A stretch of DNA of 36,992 nt from Candidatus Dormiibacterota bacterium (GCA_027313505.1 DAHVDN010000031.1:1-36992); one strand, 5' to 3'. Positions 17,990 through 28,704 are shown, counted from the stretch's first letter. The notes: generated from the sequence alone by a model not told the origin. Translations and numbers: made by a program.

Positions 17990-18092
17990 TCTCGCACTGC
18001 CTCGCAACAGCCCAGATTGTTGGACTTGCCCAGACCTGCCCTGGGGCCCCAGACGGCGCCCGGAGCTGATCGATCTGCCTGGGGGAGGAGAG

Positions 18093-20999
18093 GTGCCTGG
18101 GGCGGGTAGGCTAGGAGGGATGGCTCAGGCTTACGTGGCAGTACGGGGCGCGCGGGAACACAATCTCCAGAATGTGGATATCGACATTCCTCGCGACAGG
18201 CTGACGGTCATAACTGGCCTCAGTGGATCGGGGAAGTCGTCCCTGGCGTTCGACACGATCTACGCGGAAGGACAGCGCCGCTACGTGGAGTCGCTGTCGG
18301 CCTATGCCCGTCAGTTCCTGGGGCAGATGGAGAAGCCAGACGTCGATCACATTGACGGCCTCTCACCGGCCATTTCGATTGACCAAAAGGGAGCCGGGAG
18401 AAATCCGCGTTCGACGGTGGGAACGGTCACCGAGGTCTACGACTATCTGCGGCTCCTGTATGCCAGAGTGGGCCACCCGCACTGTCCCAAGTGCGGCCGG
18501 GAGATCTCCCGGCAAACAGTCGAGCAGATCGCCGAGCAGGTGGCGCTCCTGCCACAGGGGGCACGAATCCTCATCCTGGCTCCGATGGTGCAGGGCAGGA
18601 AGGGGGAGCACCAGGCGATCATCGAAGCCGCCCGGCGCCAGGGTTATGTGCGGGCTCGAGTGGACGGGGTCGTCCATGAGCTGGACGAGGTGCCAGCGCT
18701 GGACAAGCGCTACAAGCACGACGTTGAGATCGTGGTGGATCGGTTAGTGGTGGATCGTGAGCAGATCTCCCGCCTTCGCGAATCCTGCGAGCAGGCGGCG
18801 AGCCTCAGTGGGGGCACGGTAGTGGTGGCAGGTGCGGACGCGGCGGTCCCAATGGATGATCTCTTGTTCTCCCAGCGATTTGCCTGTGTCTACGATGGGA
18901 TCTCGATGGAGGAGCCTCAACCGCGCAACTTCTCGTTCAACAACCCCCACGGGGCCTGTCCTGCCTGCACTGGTCTGGGGGCCAGGCTGGAGGTGGACCC
19001 TGACACGCTCATCGCTGATCCGGACCTCTCCATCTCGGAGGGCGCGATTTCGGGGTGGAGCTGGGGACCAGCGCAGCAGTGGATGGATGAGCTGATTCAG
19101 GCGGTCTGCCGCGAGCAGAAGATCCCGGTCAGCAAACCGTGGTCATCCCTGAGCCAGCCCCAGCAGCGCCTGCTGCTGTACGGACTGAAACCCGGGCAGA
19201 CGACCGCCATGACGATGCGCTCAGCCAGCGGACGTACCCACAATTTCCGCGCAAAATTCGAGGGTGTGATCCCAAATCTGGAGCGGCGTTACCGAGAGAC
19301 CGAGTCGGCGGCCGTGAAGGAGTCGATCGAAAAGCTGATGTTGCAGCGTCCATGCCCGACCTGCCGGGGGCGGCGGCTGCGCCCAGAGTTCCTGGCGGTC
19401 ACGGTGTCGGGGATGGGCATCATGGAGTTCTGCGCTCTTCCGGTGGAGCGCGCCCTAGTCGAGGTCGACGCCTGGAAGCTTCCAGTTAGGGAGCAGGAGA
19501 TAGCTCGAAGGATCCTCAAGGAGATCCGGGAGAGGCTGGGCTTCCTCGTGGACGTCGGGCTCCAGTACCTGACTCTGGATCGTGGCGCAGCCACTCTTTC
19601 CGGCGGGGAGGCCCAGCGAATCCGGCTGGCAACCCAGATTGGCAGCCGGCTGACTGGGGTCCTCTACATACTCGATGAGCCCAGCATCGGGCTTCACCAA
19701 CGCGACAATGCCAAGCTCCTGGCGACGCTCTTTCGGCTGCGCGACCTAGGCAACACCGTCGTGGTCGTGGAGCATGACGAGGAGACGATCAGGAGCGCCG
19801 ACTTCGTGGTCGACATGGGGCCGGGCGCTGGTGAGCACGGCGGCCAAGTCGTGGCTGCAGGTTCAGTCGCCGAGGTAATGGCCGTCAAGGAGTCGATCAC
19901 CGGTCAGTATTTGACCGGCAAGACATCCATTCCGGTACCTGGTGAACGGCGGGAGCCAAAAGGTGAGCTCGTGGTACGGGGAGCTCGAGCTAATAACCTG
20001 AAGCAGATCGATGTCAGGTTCCCGCTCGGCTGCCTCGTGGGGGTGGCAGGCGTGAGCGGATCAGGGAAGAGCACCCTGGTGAATGACATCCTCTACCGAC
20101 ACCTTGCCCAGCATTTCTATTCCGCCAAGCAGCGCCCATCGGCGCATGACCTCATCGATGGTCTCCATCAGCTGGACAAGGTGGTGGATGTTGACCAGGC
20201 TCCCATCGGACGAACTCCGCGGAGCAACCCAGCCACCTATACCGGCCTGTTCACACCTATTCGGGAGCTCTTCGCCCAGCTCCCGGAGGCGCGGGTGAGG
20301 GGGTACCGACCTGGGCGATTCTCGTTCAATGTGAGGGGCGGCCGATGCGAGGCCTGCGAGGGAGATGGCCTCATCAAAATAGAAATGCACTTTCTTCCCG
20401 ACATCTACGTCACGTGTGAGGTTTGCAAGGGCCAGCGCTACACTCAGGAGGTGTTGGAGGTCCACTTCAAGGGGCACTCCATAGCCGACGTCCTGGGGTT
20501 GTCGGTGAGTGAGGCGCTGGAGGTCTTTCGCAACCAGCCGGGGATTGCCAGGAAATTGCAGACCCTTAGCGACGTGGGACTGGGCTACGTGCATCTGGGC
20601 CAGCCCGCCACCCAACTCAGTGGGGGCGAGGCGCAGCGGGTCAAACTGGCAACTGAGTTATCAAGGCGGAGCACCGGCAGTACGCTCTACATTCTCGACG
20701 AGCCGACTACCGGTCTCCACTTCGCTGACGTCGGGCGTCTCCTGGAGGTACTCCACAGATTGGTCGACCAAGGGAACAGTGTGGTTGTGATCGAGCACAA
20801 CTTGGATGTGCTGAAATCGGCCGACTGGATAATCGAGCTCGGGCCCGAGGGTGGTGACAGGGGCGGACTACTGGTCGCCGAGGGGACTCCCGAGGTTGTG
20901 TCCCGGGCGCGTAGGTCAGCCACCGGCCAGTTCCTGCGACCCCTTCTACAGCGCTCACGGCCGGGTCGCACCAACTACCCCTCAAAGGTTGCGGTGTGA
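18093..20999 (+). CDS. uvrA: Excinuclease ABC subunit A
   Basis: The 968-residue damage-recognition ATPase of nucleotide excision repair dimerises and loads UvrB. It begins with [19 protein letters not shown] and Walker [10 protein letters not shown]. The first zinc module has CPKCGREIS, the UvrB-binding/insertion part follows, and CPTCRGRR begins the second region. Signature I is [17 protein letters not shown]. The C-terminal ABC half has GVSGSGKST, the zinc finger CEACEGDG...CEVCKG and [19 protein letters not shown] 18093 has GGAGG 4 nt upstream and adds nine residues; ATG 18120 matches most homologues but has AGGAGG only 1 nt away. An SOS box lies about 105 bp upstream. The stop codon overlaps the start of the 50-residue membrane ORF. 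Confidence 0.96.
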   Translation: MPGAGRLGGMAQAYVAVRGAREHNLQNVDIDIPRDRLTVITGLSGSGKSSLAFDTIYAEGQRRYVESLSAYARQFLGQMEKPDVDHIDGLSPAISIDQKGAGRNPRSTVGTVTEVYDYLRLLYARVGHPHCPKCGREISRQTVEQIAEQVALLPQGARILILAPMVQGRKGEHQAIIEAARRQGYVRARVDGVVHELDEVPALDKRYKHDVEIVVDRLVVDREQISRLRESCEQAASLSGGTVVVAGADAAVPMDDLLFSQRFACVYDGISMEEPQPRNFSFNNPHGACPACTGLGARLEVDPDTLIADPDLSISEGAISGWSWGPAQQWMDELIQAVCREQKIPVSKPWSSLSQPQQRLLLYGLKPGQTTAMTMRSASGRTHNFRAKFEGVIPNLERRYRETESAAVKESIEKLMLQRPCPTCRGRRLRPEFLAVTVSGMGIMEFCALPVERALVEVDAWKLPVREQEIARRILKEIRERLGFLVDVGLQYLTLDRGAATLSGGEAQRIRLATQIGSRLTGVLYILDEPSIGLHQRDNAKLLATLFRLRDLGNTVVVVEHDEETIRSADFVVDMGPGAGEHGGQVVAAGSVAEVMAVKESITGQYLTGKTSIPVPGERREPKGELVVRGARANNLKQIDVRFPLGCLVGVAGVSGSGKSTLVNDILYRHLAQHFYSAKQRPSAHDLIDGLHQLDKVVDVDQAPIGRTPRSNPATYTGLFTPIRELFAQLPEARVRGYRPGRFSFNVRGGRCEACEGDGLIKIEMHFLPDIYVTCEVCKGQRYTQEVLEVHFKGHSIADVLGLSVSEALEVFRNQPGIARKLQTLSDVGLGYVHLGQPATQLSGGEAQRVKLATELSRRSTGSTLYILDEPTTGLHFADVGRLLEVLHRLVDQGNSVVVIEHNLDVLKSADWIIELGPEGGDRGGLLVAEGTPEVVSRARRSATGQFLRPLLQRSRPGRTNYPSKVAV

Positions 21000-21148
21000 G
21001 TCCGTCGGAGTCAGACAAAATGGATCATCGACCGGCTACCTTCCAGGGCTGGCAGAGGATCGCCTGCATCGGCGGTGTGATCTTTCTGGTGGTCTTCGCC
21101 ATCCTGCTCACGGTAGGGATGGCAGTCGGGGTTCTTGGAATTCACTAG
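20996..21148 (+). CDS. Hypothetical single-span membrane mini-protein (50 aa)
   Basis: A GTG at 20996 overlaps the uvrA TGA in a GTGA arrangement and opens a 50-codon frame ending TAG at 21146-21148. The N-terminal 20 residues are polar and charged ([13 protein letters not shown]). Residues 22-47 form one strong hydrophobic segment (IACIGGVIFLVVFAILLTVGMAVGVLGI), a plausible transmembrane helix with a cytoplasmic N-terminus. An internal ATG at residue 9 is an alternative start. I do not recognise a family. The exact overlap, the membrane profile and the placement filling the uvrA-uvrC gap argue for a real, translationally coupled gene. Its presence inside a repair operon is unexplained. Confidence 0.55.
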   Translation: MSPSESDKMDHRPATFQGWQRIACIGGVIFLVVFAILLTVGMAVGVLGIH

Positions 21149-21177
21149 TTGGGCACGGGCCCGAGGGCGTTAGGTCA

Positions 21178-23115
21178 GTGGAGTTGAAGGCTGGATCTGA
21201 GGCGAGTTCCTTGCCGGACGGGGCCGTCCAAAAGCTGCCGCTGGTGCAGCGCCGAGAGCTCCTCCGGGCGCGCCTTCGAGCCACGCCGCTCAGCCCCGGG
21301 GTATACCTGTTCCGCAATGCCAACGGCGATGTGATCTATGTCGGAAAGTCTGCATCCTTACGCCAGCGACTCCGCAGCTATTTCACCGCCCCTGAATCCC
21401 ATCCCGCCCGGACCCGGCGGCTGGTGGAGATGGTTCATGACTTCGAGGTGGTCGCGACCGGATCGGAACAGGAGGCGCTGATCCTGGAAAACATCCTTAT
21501 TAAGCGCCACCATCCGAGGTTCAACGTCCGTCTACGGGATGACAAAAACTATCTCTATGTTCGAATCCCGCACCCGATCAGTCCCCCACCCGGGAGGCCC
21601 CCCGCAACTGCGGATCCGGCGGAATTTCCCCGGCCGACTCTTACCAGGCGGACCTTGGCTGACCGGGCGAGGTACTTTGGCCCGTACACCGATGCCAAGA
21701 CAATTCGCGGGTCGCTTCGGGAGTTGCGGTCTGCCGTTCCGTTCAGAGCATGCCCCGACCCGGTCTTCCGGAGGGGCCGAGTCTGTCTCGATTACCATCT
21801 GGGAATCTGCGCTGGCCCGTGCGAGGGCAAGATCGGGGCCGCGGCATACGGATCCCTACTGGATGACACGGCAGCCTTCCTGTCCGGGCACACCGAGGTG
21901 GTGGTTTCCAGTCTGGAGGCGTCGATGCAGAGCGCCAGTCGGACCATGGACTTCGAGTTGGCGGCCAAACTTCGTGACCGGGCCAGGGTAGTGCGTCGGC
22001 TTTCCGAAGAGCAGGTGACCGCGCCCAGAACCAGGTCTGCGGTCGATGTCATAGGGCTGGCTTTGGACGGCGGCCATGGGGTGGCGGCAGTCATGACGAT
22101 TCGGGACGGCCGACTCCACCGCGTCGAACGCCATGGACTGGAAGGTGTCGGCGATCTGCCGACGGAGCAGATAATTACGAGCTTCGTCGGTCAGTTCTAC
22201 GCCAAAGCCACCGCGATCCCCGCAACCATCTTCGTTCCTGAGATCCCGGAGGGTGCGGACGTACTAGGAAGCTATTTGGAGGACTTGAGGGGCGGCCCAG
22301 TCGCCTTTCGAACCCCGAGACGAGGATTCTTTGTGTCCATGATCGCCAGAGCTGAAGAGACGGCGCGCGCGGCCGTCGCGCAATCCATTGTCGCCCGGGA
22401 TTTTGACGACGAGCGGGGAGCGGCCGCGCTGGCCGACCTGCAGCAACAGCTCGGCCTGCACGGGGTTCCGCACCGAATCGAGTGCTACGACATCAGTAAC
22501 ACCATGGGACAGCAGAGCGTTGGCTCGATGGTGGTGTTCGGGGAAGGGCGGCCCAGAGTTTCCGACTACAGGATCTTTGGGATCCGGACCGTCGAGGGCC
22601 CCAATGACTTCGCGAGCATGGAGGAGGTGATCATGCGCCGGCTATCCCATCTGCAGTCCTCCGGGTCCCCCGGGGAGCAGAGCTTGGGGGTGAGTCCGGA
22701 CCTGATCATCGTGGATGGGGGAGCGGGCCAGCTGGCGGCTGCACACCGTGCGATGGTGGCGTTGAAATTGGAGCATATTCCTCACTTCGGACTAGCGAAG
22801 CGGTTCGAGGAGATGCATCAGGTGGGCGGCGGGCAGCCAATTCATCTGGTTCAGGGCTCGGCTGCACTCTTTCTCGTCCAGAGAGTGAGAGACGAGGCTC
22901 ATCGCTTTGCGATCACAAGGCACCGGGAACGACGCCGAAAGGCGGGGTTCAAGAGTCGCCTTGACGAGGTCTCGGGCCTCGGCCCGAAGCGGAAGCGTGC
23001 CCTGCTGCAGGCATTTGGATCCCTGGCCACTATCAGGGACGCATCCTTGGAGGAACTGGTCGCAGTTCCTGGAGTCACGAGGGCTGTTGCGGCTGCCATC
23101 AAGGAGCTGTTGTGA
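21178..23115 (+). CDS. uvrC: Excinuclease ABC subunit C
   Basis: The 645-residue dual-incision nuclease of nucleotide excision repair cuts both sides of the lesion held by UvrB. The N-terminal GIY-YIG domain (about 38-120) has PGVYLFRNANGDVIYVGK and FNVRLRDDKNYLYVRI. A Cys-rich stretch follows (CPDPVFRRGRVCLDYHLGIC), then a UVR motif MDFELAAKLRDRARVVRRL. The RNase H-like nuclease has the metal ligands in CYDISNTMG and IIVDGGAGQL, and two helix-hairpin-helix motifs (SGLGPKRKRALLQAFG, VPGVTRAVAAAI) close the protein. The frame is open back to 20851 inside uvrA, but that part is not conserved. GTG 21178 is my choice and a start at GTG 21244 is possible. Its TGA overlaps the rapZ GTG by 4 nt. Confidence 0.95.
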   Translation: MELKAGSEASSLPDGAVQKLPLVQRRELLRARLRATPLSPGVYLFRNANGDVIYVGKSASLRQRLRSYFTAPESHPARTRRLVEMVHDFEVVATGSEQEALILENILIKRHHPRFNVRLRDDKNYLYVRIPHPISPPPGRPPATADPAEFPRPTLTRRTLADRARYFGPYTDAKTIRGSLRELRSAVPFRACPDPVFRRGRVCLDYHLGICAGPCEGKIGAAAYGSLLDDTAAFLSGHTEVVVSSLEASMQSASRTMDFELAAKLRDRARVVRRLSEEQVTAPRTRSAVDVIGLALDGGHGVAAVMTIRDGRLHRVERHGLEGVGDLPTEQIITSFVGQFYAKATAIPATIFVPEIPEGADVLGSYLEDLRGGPVAFRTPRRGFFVSMIARAEETARAAVAQSIVARDFDDERGAAALADLQQQLGLHGVPHRIECYDISNTMGQQSVGSMVVFGEGRPRVSDYRIFGIRTVEGPNDFASMEEVIMRRLSHLQSSGSPGEQSLGVSPDLIIVDGGAGQLAAAHRAMVALKLEHIPHFGLAKRFEEMHQVGGGQPIHLVQGSAALFLVQRVRDEAHRFAITRHRERRRKAGFKSRLDEVSGLGPKRKRALLQAFGSLATIRDASLEELVAVPGVTRAVAAAIKELL

Positions 23116-23885
23116 GGGCGGCTAAGACGGTGCTGGTCTTCGGACCTCCCGGGGCAGGTGTCGCCACTGTGGCGGAGGAACTGCGGGCGGCCGGCATGGA
23201 GGTCGACGAGTGGGATGGCACTGCCATTTTGACTTCGGCAGAGAACCCTTTGGAACTTGCGGCCAAACGCTGGGACCTCTTGCTTCGGCTCGAGAGCCGA
23301 ATGGAGTGGAGTGTTGCGGTCGAGGGCGGTGCGGCGGGACAGACGCCGCTGCCTTCAATCGCCGAGGCCGTGCGGATTCGCCGTCGAAGCCTTGAGCGAC
23401 AGCGTTCGGCCCGGATCCGCTCCCGGGCGGTGCTCGATACCACCGGCTTGAACGCTCCGGCACTTCGCGGTCTCATCCGGCGACTTCTCAAGGCTGGTCT
23501 GGGGCAGGAGGAGCGACCAATATTTGCGGTCAGCTCGTTCGCGTTCCCGGAAGGCATCCCGCTGGACCTGGACTGGTGCATCGATGCCCGGGCGCTCAGG
23601 AATCCGTACTGGGATGAGTCGCTCCGTCCGCTTTCAGGGCTCGAGCCCGCGGTACGCCATTTCGTTCTGGAGCAGCCGCTGGCCAAGCAACTCCTGGAGG
23701 GAATGGAACGAACCGTTGGGGATGAGCTGTCAGCATGGACCGGGCAGGAGCGCCCGATGGTTCGGATCGGAGTTGGTTGCACCGGCGGATTCCATCGCTC
23801 GGTCGCGATCGTCGAAGAGTTTGGAGCCCGCCTCCAGCAGAGTGGGGCTTTGGCAATCCAGTGGCACCGGGACCTTCGCGACTGA
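23112..23885 (+). CDS. rapZ: RapZ/YvcJ-family protein with degenerate P-loop
   Basis: The 257-residue protein is assigned to RapZ by its C-terminal half: VSSFAFPEGIPLDLD, RNPYWDESLRPLSGL, FVLEQP, then IGVGCTGGFHRSVAIVEE and WHRDL at the end. In E. coli RapZ this part binds glucosamine-6-phosphate and the sRNA/RNase E machinery; in Gram-positives the orthologue (YvcJ) is a GTP/ATP hydrolase linked to competence and cell-wall metabolism. The N-terminal domain keeps the position of Walker A (residues 11-18, GPPGAGVA), but the invariant GK[ST] has become G-V-A, and the usual ETRRRHPL motif is absent. Nucleotide hydrolysis is doubtful. It overlaps uvrC by 4 nt. The usual partners yvcK and whiA do not follow; gap does, after 187 bp. 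Confidence 0.85.
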   Translation: MRAAKTVLVFGPPGAGVATVAEELRAAGMEVDEWDGTAILTSAENPLELAAKRWDLLLRLESRMEWSVAVEGGAAGQTPLPSIAEAVRIRRRSLERQRSARIRSRAVLDTTGLNAPALRGLIRRLLKAGLGQEERPIFAVSSFAFPEGIPLDLDWCIDARALRNPYWDESLRPLSGLEPAVRHFVLEQPLAKQLLEGMERTVGDELSAWTGQERPMVRIGVGCTGGFHRSVAIVEEFGARLQQSGALAIQWHRDLRD

Positions 23886-23979
23886 TCACCCAGGTCACGG
23901 CCTGCGCGATATCGCCCCCTGATCACCGAGGCTCCCACCCTTACACTCGGCCCCGTTGCTCCGGCAGGCTGGTGGATGA

Positions 23980-25083
<1,104 letters not shown>

Positions 25084-25096
25084 GTCACTGGTACCC

Positions 25097-26314
25097 ATGG
25101 AACCAACCAGAAAGGCCGGACTGGACGTGGCACCGGTAGAGGGCCGGAGGGTCCTGCTCAGGGTCGACTTCAACGTCCCGCTGACTACGGATGGGGAGAT
25201 CCGCGACGACAGTCGAATCCGCGCATCTCTTCCGACGATCCAGGAGCTCAGCGCCAGAGGGGCCTCAGTAGTGTTGGTCACCCATTTGGGGCGTCCCAAT
25301 GGAGTGCCGGTCCCGGCTCTCAGCACCGCCCCTCTCGCCGCTCATCTCGGAAGACTGCTCAACCAACTCGTCGCCTACTGTCCCGAGGTTGTGGGGGAGG
25401 AGGCTGACCAGATGGCCCGGCTGCTTCGGCCCGGCGACCTGCTGATGCTGGAGAACGTCCGGTTTTGGCCCGAGGAGGAGACCAACGACCCCATCTTCAG
25501 TGCCCAGCTGGCATCGCTCGCCGACATCTACGTCGACGACGCCTTCGGTACTGCGCATCGCGCTCATGCTTCGACCGAGGGAGTTGCACACCTTCTCCCG
25601 GCATACGCCGGTCGGCTCATGCAAACGGAGTTGGAGCAACTGGGCCGGATCCTGGACAACCCGGCTCACCCACTCCTGGCGATCATGGGAGGTAGCAAGT
25701 TAAGCACCAAGCTGGGTGTCATTCGTCACCTCCTACCTTTGGTCGACACTCTGTGCCTGGGCGGGGCGATGGCCGCCACCTTCTTGAAGGCTAGCGGCTT
25801 GGAAGTGGGGCTCTCTCTGGTCGAACCGGACTTCGTGGCCACCGCGCTGGATTTGGCCAGGGACGCGGAAGCTGGAGGGGCAGCGATCGAGCTGCCGCTT
25901 GATGTCGTGGTGGCTCCTGACGCCGGCGCTCCAGCGTCACGGGTGCAGGTCTGCGATGCAGGGAGGATGCCTGCCTCAGGGATGCTCTTAGACGTCGGCC
26001 CAAAGACGGTCGCCAGGTGGTCTGAGCTCGTGACTACTTCGGGAACTGTGGTGTGGAACGGGCCGCTCGGTGTGTACGAGAATCCGCTTTTTGCCACCGG
26101 CACCCGAGGGCTGGCCGAGGCGATAGCGAACAGCGGTGCCATAAGTGTCACCGGAGGAGGCGACCTCCAGGCGGCCATTCAGAGCTTTGGGCTCGCCGCC
26201 GGCTTCACCCATATCAGCACTGGTGGGGGCGCGACCCTAGAGTTTCTCGAGGGCCGCGAGTTACCCGGTGTGGCCGCTCTCCTAGATGCCAAACCTCTGC
26301 CTGGTGACGGCTAG
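25097..26314 (+). CDS. pgk: Phosphoglycerate kinase
   Basis: The 405-residue enzyme transfers phosphate from 1,3-bisphosphoglycerate to ADP. The N-terminal substrate domain shows VLLRVDFNVPL (residues about 19-29), DDSRIRASLPTI, HLGRPNG and LMLENVRFWPEEE. The C-terminal nucleotide domain has MGGSKLSTKLGVI, LGGAMAATFLKA, WNGPLGVYE and the closing GGGDLQAAIQSFG and HISTGGGATLEFLEG. Minor substitutions are seen, for instance KLSTK where KVSDK is usual, but all key segments are present. ATG 25097 lies 13 bp after gap. The TAG stop shares its last base with the GTG of tpiA, so translation is probably coupled. Confidence 0.96.
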   Translation: MEPTRKAGLDVAPVEGRRVLLRVDFNVPLTTDGEIRDDSRIRASLPTIQELSARGASVVLVTHLGRPNGVPVPALSTAPLAAHLGRLLNQLVAYCPEVVGEEADQMARLLRPGDLLMLENVRFWPEEETNDPIFSAQLASLADIYVDDAFGTAHRAHASTEGVAHLLPAYAGRLMQTELEQLGRILDNPAHPLLAIMGGSKLSTKLGVIRHLLPLVDTLCLGGAMAATFLKASGLEVGLSLVEPDFVATALDLARDAEAGGAAIELPLDVVVAPDAGAPASRVQVCDAGRMPASGMLLDVGPKTVARWSELVTTSGTVVWNGPLGVYENPLFATGTRGLAEAIANSGAISVTGGGDLQAAIQSFGLAAGFTHISTGGGATLEFLEGRELPGVAALLDAKPLPGDG

Positions 26315-27075
26315 TGCGCACCCCGCGACCGCTCATCGCCGGCAACTGGAAGATGAACTTGTCCGTCACTGAAGGCGCCGCACTTGCCACGGACATACTC
26401 TCCCGGCTGCCCGGACTGCCCTCCGCCGAGGTGCTTCTGTTGCCACCATTCACCTGCCTTTCGGCGGTGGGAGCCGCGCTGCTGGCGGACTCCCGTGTCG
26501 CCCTTGGGGCCCAGAACTGCCACTGGGCTGAATCCGGCGCCGTGACAGGTGAGATCTCCGCTTCGATGTTGTCAGGTCTGTGCCAGTACGTCCTAGTGGG
26601 CCACAGCGAGCGCCGGCACCTCTTCCACGAGACCGATGCAATCGTCAGGACCAAGCTGGAGTCGGTCCTGAAAGCTGATCTTTGCCCTATCCTGGCAGTT
26701 GGTGAGACCGATGAGGAGCGTCGTGCGGGACTGACTGCCGAGGTTCTCACCCGTCAAGCTAGGGCTGGCCTTCTGGGGCTGACCCACGAAGAGGTTTGCC
26801 GGTGCACCGTCGCCTATGAGCCGGTCTGGGCGATTGGCTCAGGTGCTGCGGCTGATTTCACAGACATTGGAGAGGCCGCCCGCATCCTTCGCTTGGTCAT
26901 CGAACAGGCAGCTCGGGGCGAGGGTTACGGGGTGCGCATCCTTTACGGTGGGAGCGTGACAGCCGAATCCGCTCCTTCACTGCTGGGGGTGGAAGGGATA
27001 GCCGGGGCCCTTGTTGGGGGAGCGAGCCTGCGCGCGGCTGACTTCTGCGGGATCGTGGCCGCTTCCGACCGGTGA
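26314..27075 (+). CDS. tpiA: Triosephosphate isomerase
   Basis: The 253-residue TIM-barrel enzyme interconverts dihydroxyacetone phosphate and glyceraldehyde-3-phosphate. Catalytic residues are all present: Asn11 and Lys13 in GNWKMN, the histidine in VGHSERR (about 97), and the glutamate in VAYEPVWAIGSG (about 167) in front of the mobile loop. The phosphate loop is LYGGSV near residue 212, and GALVGGASL ends the barrel. The GTG start overlaps the pgk stop by one base. secG, the usual next gene in actinobacteria, is missing; gpmI follows 81 bp later, after a perfect hairpin. Confidence 0.96.
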   Translation: MRTPRPLIAGNWKMNLSVTEGAALATDILSRLPGLPSAEVLLLPPFTCLSAVGAALLADSRVALGAQNCHWAESGAVTGEISASMLSGLCQYVLVGHSERRHLFHETDAIVRTKLESVLKADLCPILAVGETDEERRAGLTAEVLTRQARAGLLGLTHEEVCRCTVAYEPVWAIGSGAAADFTDIGEAARILRLVIEQAARGEGYGVRILYGGSVTAESAPSLLGVEGIAGALVGGASLRAADFCGIVAASDR

Positions 27076-27090
27076 GTGGTTTAGGCGGCG

Positions 27091-27109
27091 CGGCCGTCAA
27101 AGACGGCCG
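27091..27109 (+). terminator. Hairpin between tpiA and gpmI
   Basis: CGGCCGTC (27091-27098) and GACGGCCG (27102-27109) form a perfect 8-bp GC-rich stem with an AAA loop, 15 bp after the tpiA stop. No T-run follows, so it would be at best a weak or factor-assisted terminator, or an mRNA-processing or stability element that uncouples gpmI from gap-pgk-tpiA. Confidence 0.4.
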
Positions 27110-27156
27110 ACGACGCGAGCAGTGGATGAGCTTTGCCTGCTGAGACGAGCTTGGGA

Positions 27157-28704
27157 ATGAAGCCTGGCCAACCCCCGCATCGCGCAGTCCTCTGTGTTCT
27201 CGACGGGTGGGGGGATGCCCCTCCTGGACGGGGGAACGCCGTGGCGCTGGCCCACACGCCGGAGATTGACCGCTTGGCAAGCCGGTATCCACACACCCTG
27301 CTGGAGGCCAGCGGGCTGGCGGTCGGGCTTCCTGCAGGGCAACAGGGCAATTCAGAGGTCGGGCATTTGACGATCGGCGCCGGCCGGGTCGTACTTCAGG
27401 ACCTGACTCGGATAGACCAGGCAATTCTGGACGGCTCGTTCTTTGAGAATCCGCTTTTGGTCCAGGCAATGCGGGACTGTCGCGGTCGAAGGGCCAGCCT
27501 CCACGTTGTGGGGCTCGCCTCCCCCGGGGGAGTGCACAGCCACCAGAGCCACCTGCTGGCCGTCTGTGAGTTGGCGGGCAGGATGGGGTTGACACGGGTC
27601 AATGTACATGCCTTCACGGATGGACGCGACACCCCACCGACCGCTGGTGCTGGGTATCTGGAGGAGATCCAGAGCAAGCTGAGAGATATGGCAGTGGGCC
27701 GCGTGGCCTCAGTGTCCGGTCGGTACTACGCCATGGATAGGGACGGGAGGTGGGAGCGGGTCCGTCTCGCCTACCGGGCTCTGCTGGGACTCGACAGGGA
27801 AATAGTCAAGGATCCTGTCGCGTATCTGCAGGAGTCCTACTCCGGAGGTACCACGGACGAATTCATCAGCCCGAGGTTGGTGGTCGAGCCCGATGGAGTC
27901 GACGGCCGGATCCGGGCGAACGACTTGGTGATCCACTGCAATTTTCGCCCGGACAGGGCCAGGGAGCTCTGCCACGCGTTGGTTGATCGAGGGTTTTCGA
28001 GTTTCGCTCGTGGACCCCGGTTGGCAGGTCTGGAGCTAGTCACATTCACCAGGTTCGATGACGCCCTTCCGGTGCGAATCGCCTTCCCCAAGCCCCTGGT
28101 TGACGCGACCATAGGCGAAGTTGTCTCGGCAGCAGGGATGAACCAGTTCCATGTGGCTGAAACCGAGAAGTACGCGCACGTGACTTACTTTTTCAATGGT
28201 GGAGAGGAGACGCCCTTCCCTGGCGAGGAACGGCTGCTGGTGCCCTCACAAAGAGTTGCGACCTATGATGTCTGCCCGGAGATGTCGGCTGAAGGGGTCA
28301 CCGATGCCGTGGTCTTGCAGATGAAGCGCGGTGACGCCACCTTGATCCTTGTCAACTACGCCAATGCCGACATGGTGGGTCACACCGGGAACCTCAGCGC
28401 GACGGTCAGCGCTGTTGAATACGTCGACCTCTGCGTCGGGCGTCTGGCTCAAGTGGCCGCCAAAACGGGCTACCTGCTCATGATCACCGCTGACCACGGG
28501 AATGCTGAACAGATGCTGGCCTACGACCACGGTACCCCGTTGACCTCGCACACCTCGAATCGGGTGCCCCTGATCATGACCGAGGAGGGGGCGACCTTGC
28601 GGGAAGGAGGGGGGCTGCGGGATGTCGCTCCCACTTTGCTGGTGGCGATGGGACTCCCGGTTCCGCATCAAATGACCGGTCGACCTCTGTTGGAGACAAC
28701 CTAG
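27157..28704 (+). CDS. gpmI: 2,3-bisphosphoglycerate-independent phosphoglycerate mutase
   Basis: The 515-residue alkaline-phosphatase-superfamily enzyme converts 3- to 2-phosphoglycerate using two Mn ions. Motifs are LCVLDGWGD (first metal Asp), GNSEVGHLTIGAGR with nucleophile Ser66, GGVHSHQSHLLA, HAFTDGRDTPP, RYYAMDRDGRW, NFRPDRAREL, YANADMVGHTGN and TADHGNAEQM. ATG 27157 gives the standard short N-terminus; TTG 27133 is an in-frame alternative. It sits in the glycolysis block as in Firmicutes, where gap-pgk-tpi-gpmI-eno is common. No enolase gene is present here. The der GTG follows the TAG directly, with no gap. Confidence 0.96.
   Translation: MKPGQPPHRAVLCVLDGWGDAPPGRGNAVALAHTPEIDRLASRYPHTLLEASGLAVGLPAGQQGNSEVGHLTIGAGRVVLQDLTRIDQAILDGSFFENPLLVQAMRDCRGRRASLHVVGLASPGGVHSHQSHLLAVCELAGRMGLTRVNVHAFTDGRDTPPTAGAGYLEEIQSKLRDMAVGRVASVSGRYYAMDRDGRWERVRLAYRALLGLDREIVKDPVAYLQESYSGGTTDEFISPRLVVEPDGVDGRIRANDLVIHCNFRPDRARELCHALVDRGFSSFARGPRLAGLELVTFTRFDDALPVRIAFPKPLVDATIGEVVSAAGMNQFHVAETEKYAHVTYFFNGGEETPFPGEERLLVPSQRVATYDVCPEMSAEGVTDAVVLQMKRGDATLILVNYANADMVGHTGNLSATVSAVEYVDLCVGRLAQVAAKTGYLLMITADHGNAEQMLAYDHGTPLTSHTSNRVPLIMTEEGATLREGGGLRDVAPTLLVAMGLPVPHQMTGRPLLETT

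Noticed and set aside
20851-21177. N-terminal extension of uvrC by about 109 codons
   Set aside because: It overlaps the end of uvrA and the 50-residue membrane ORF in another frame and matches no UvrC sequence. The frame is open by chance in GC-rich DNA.
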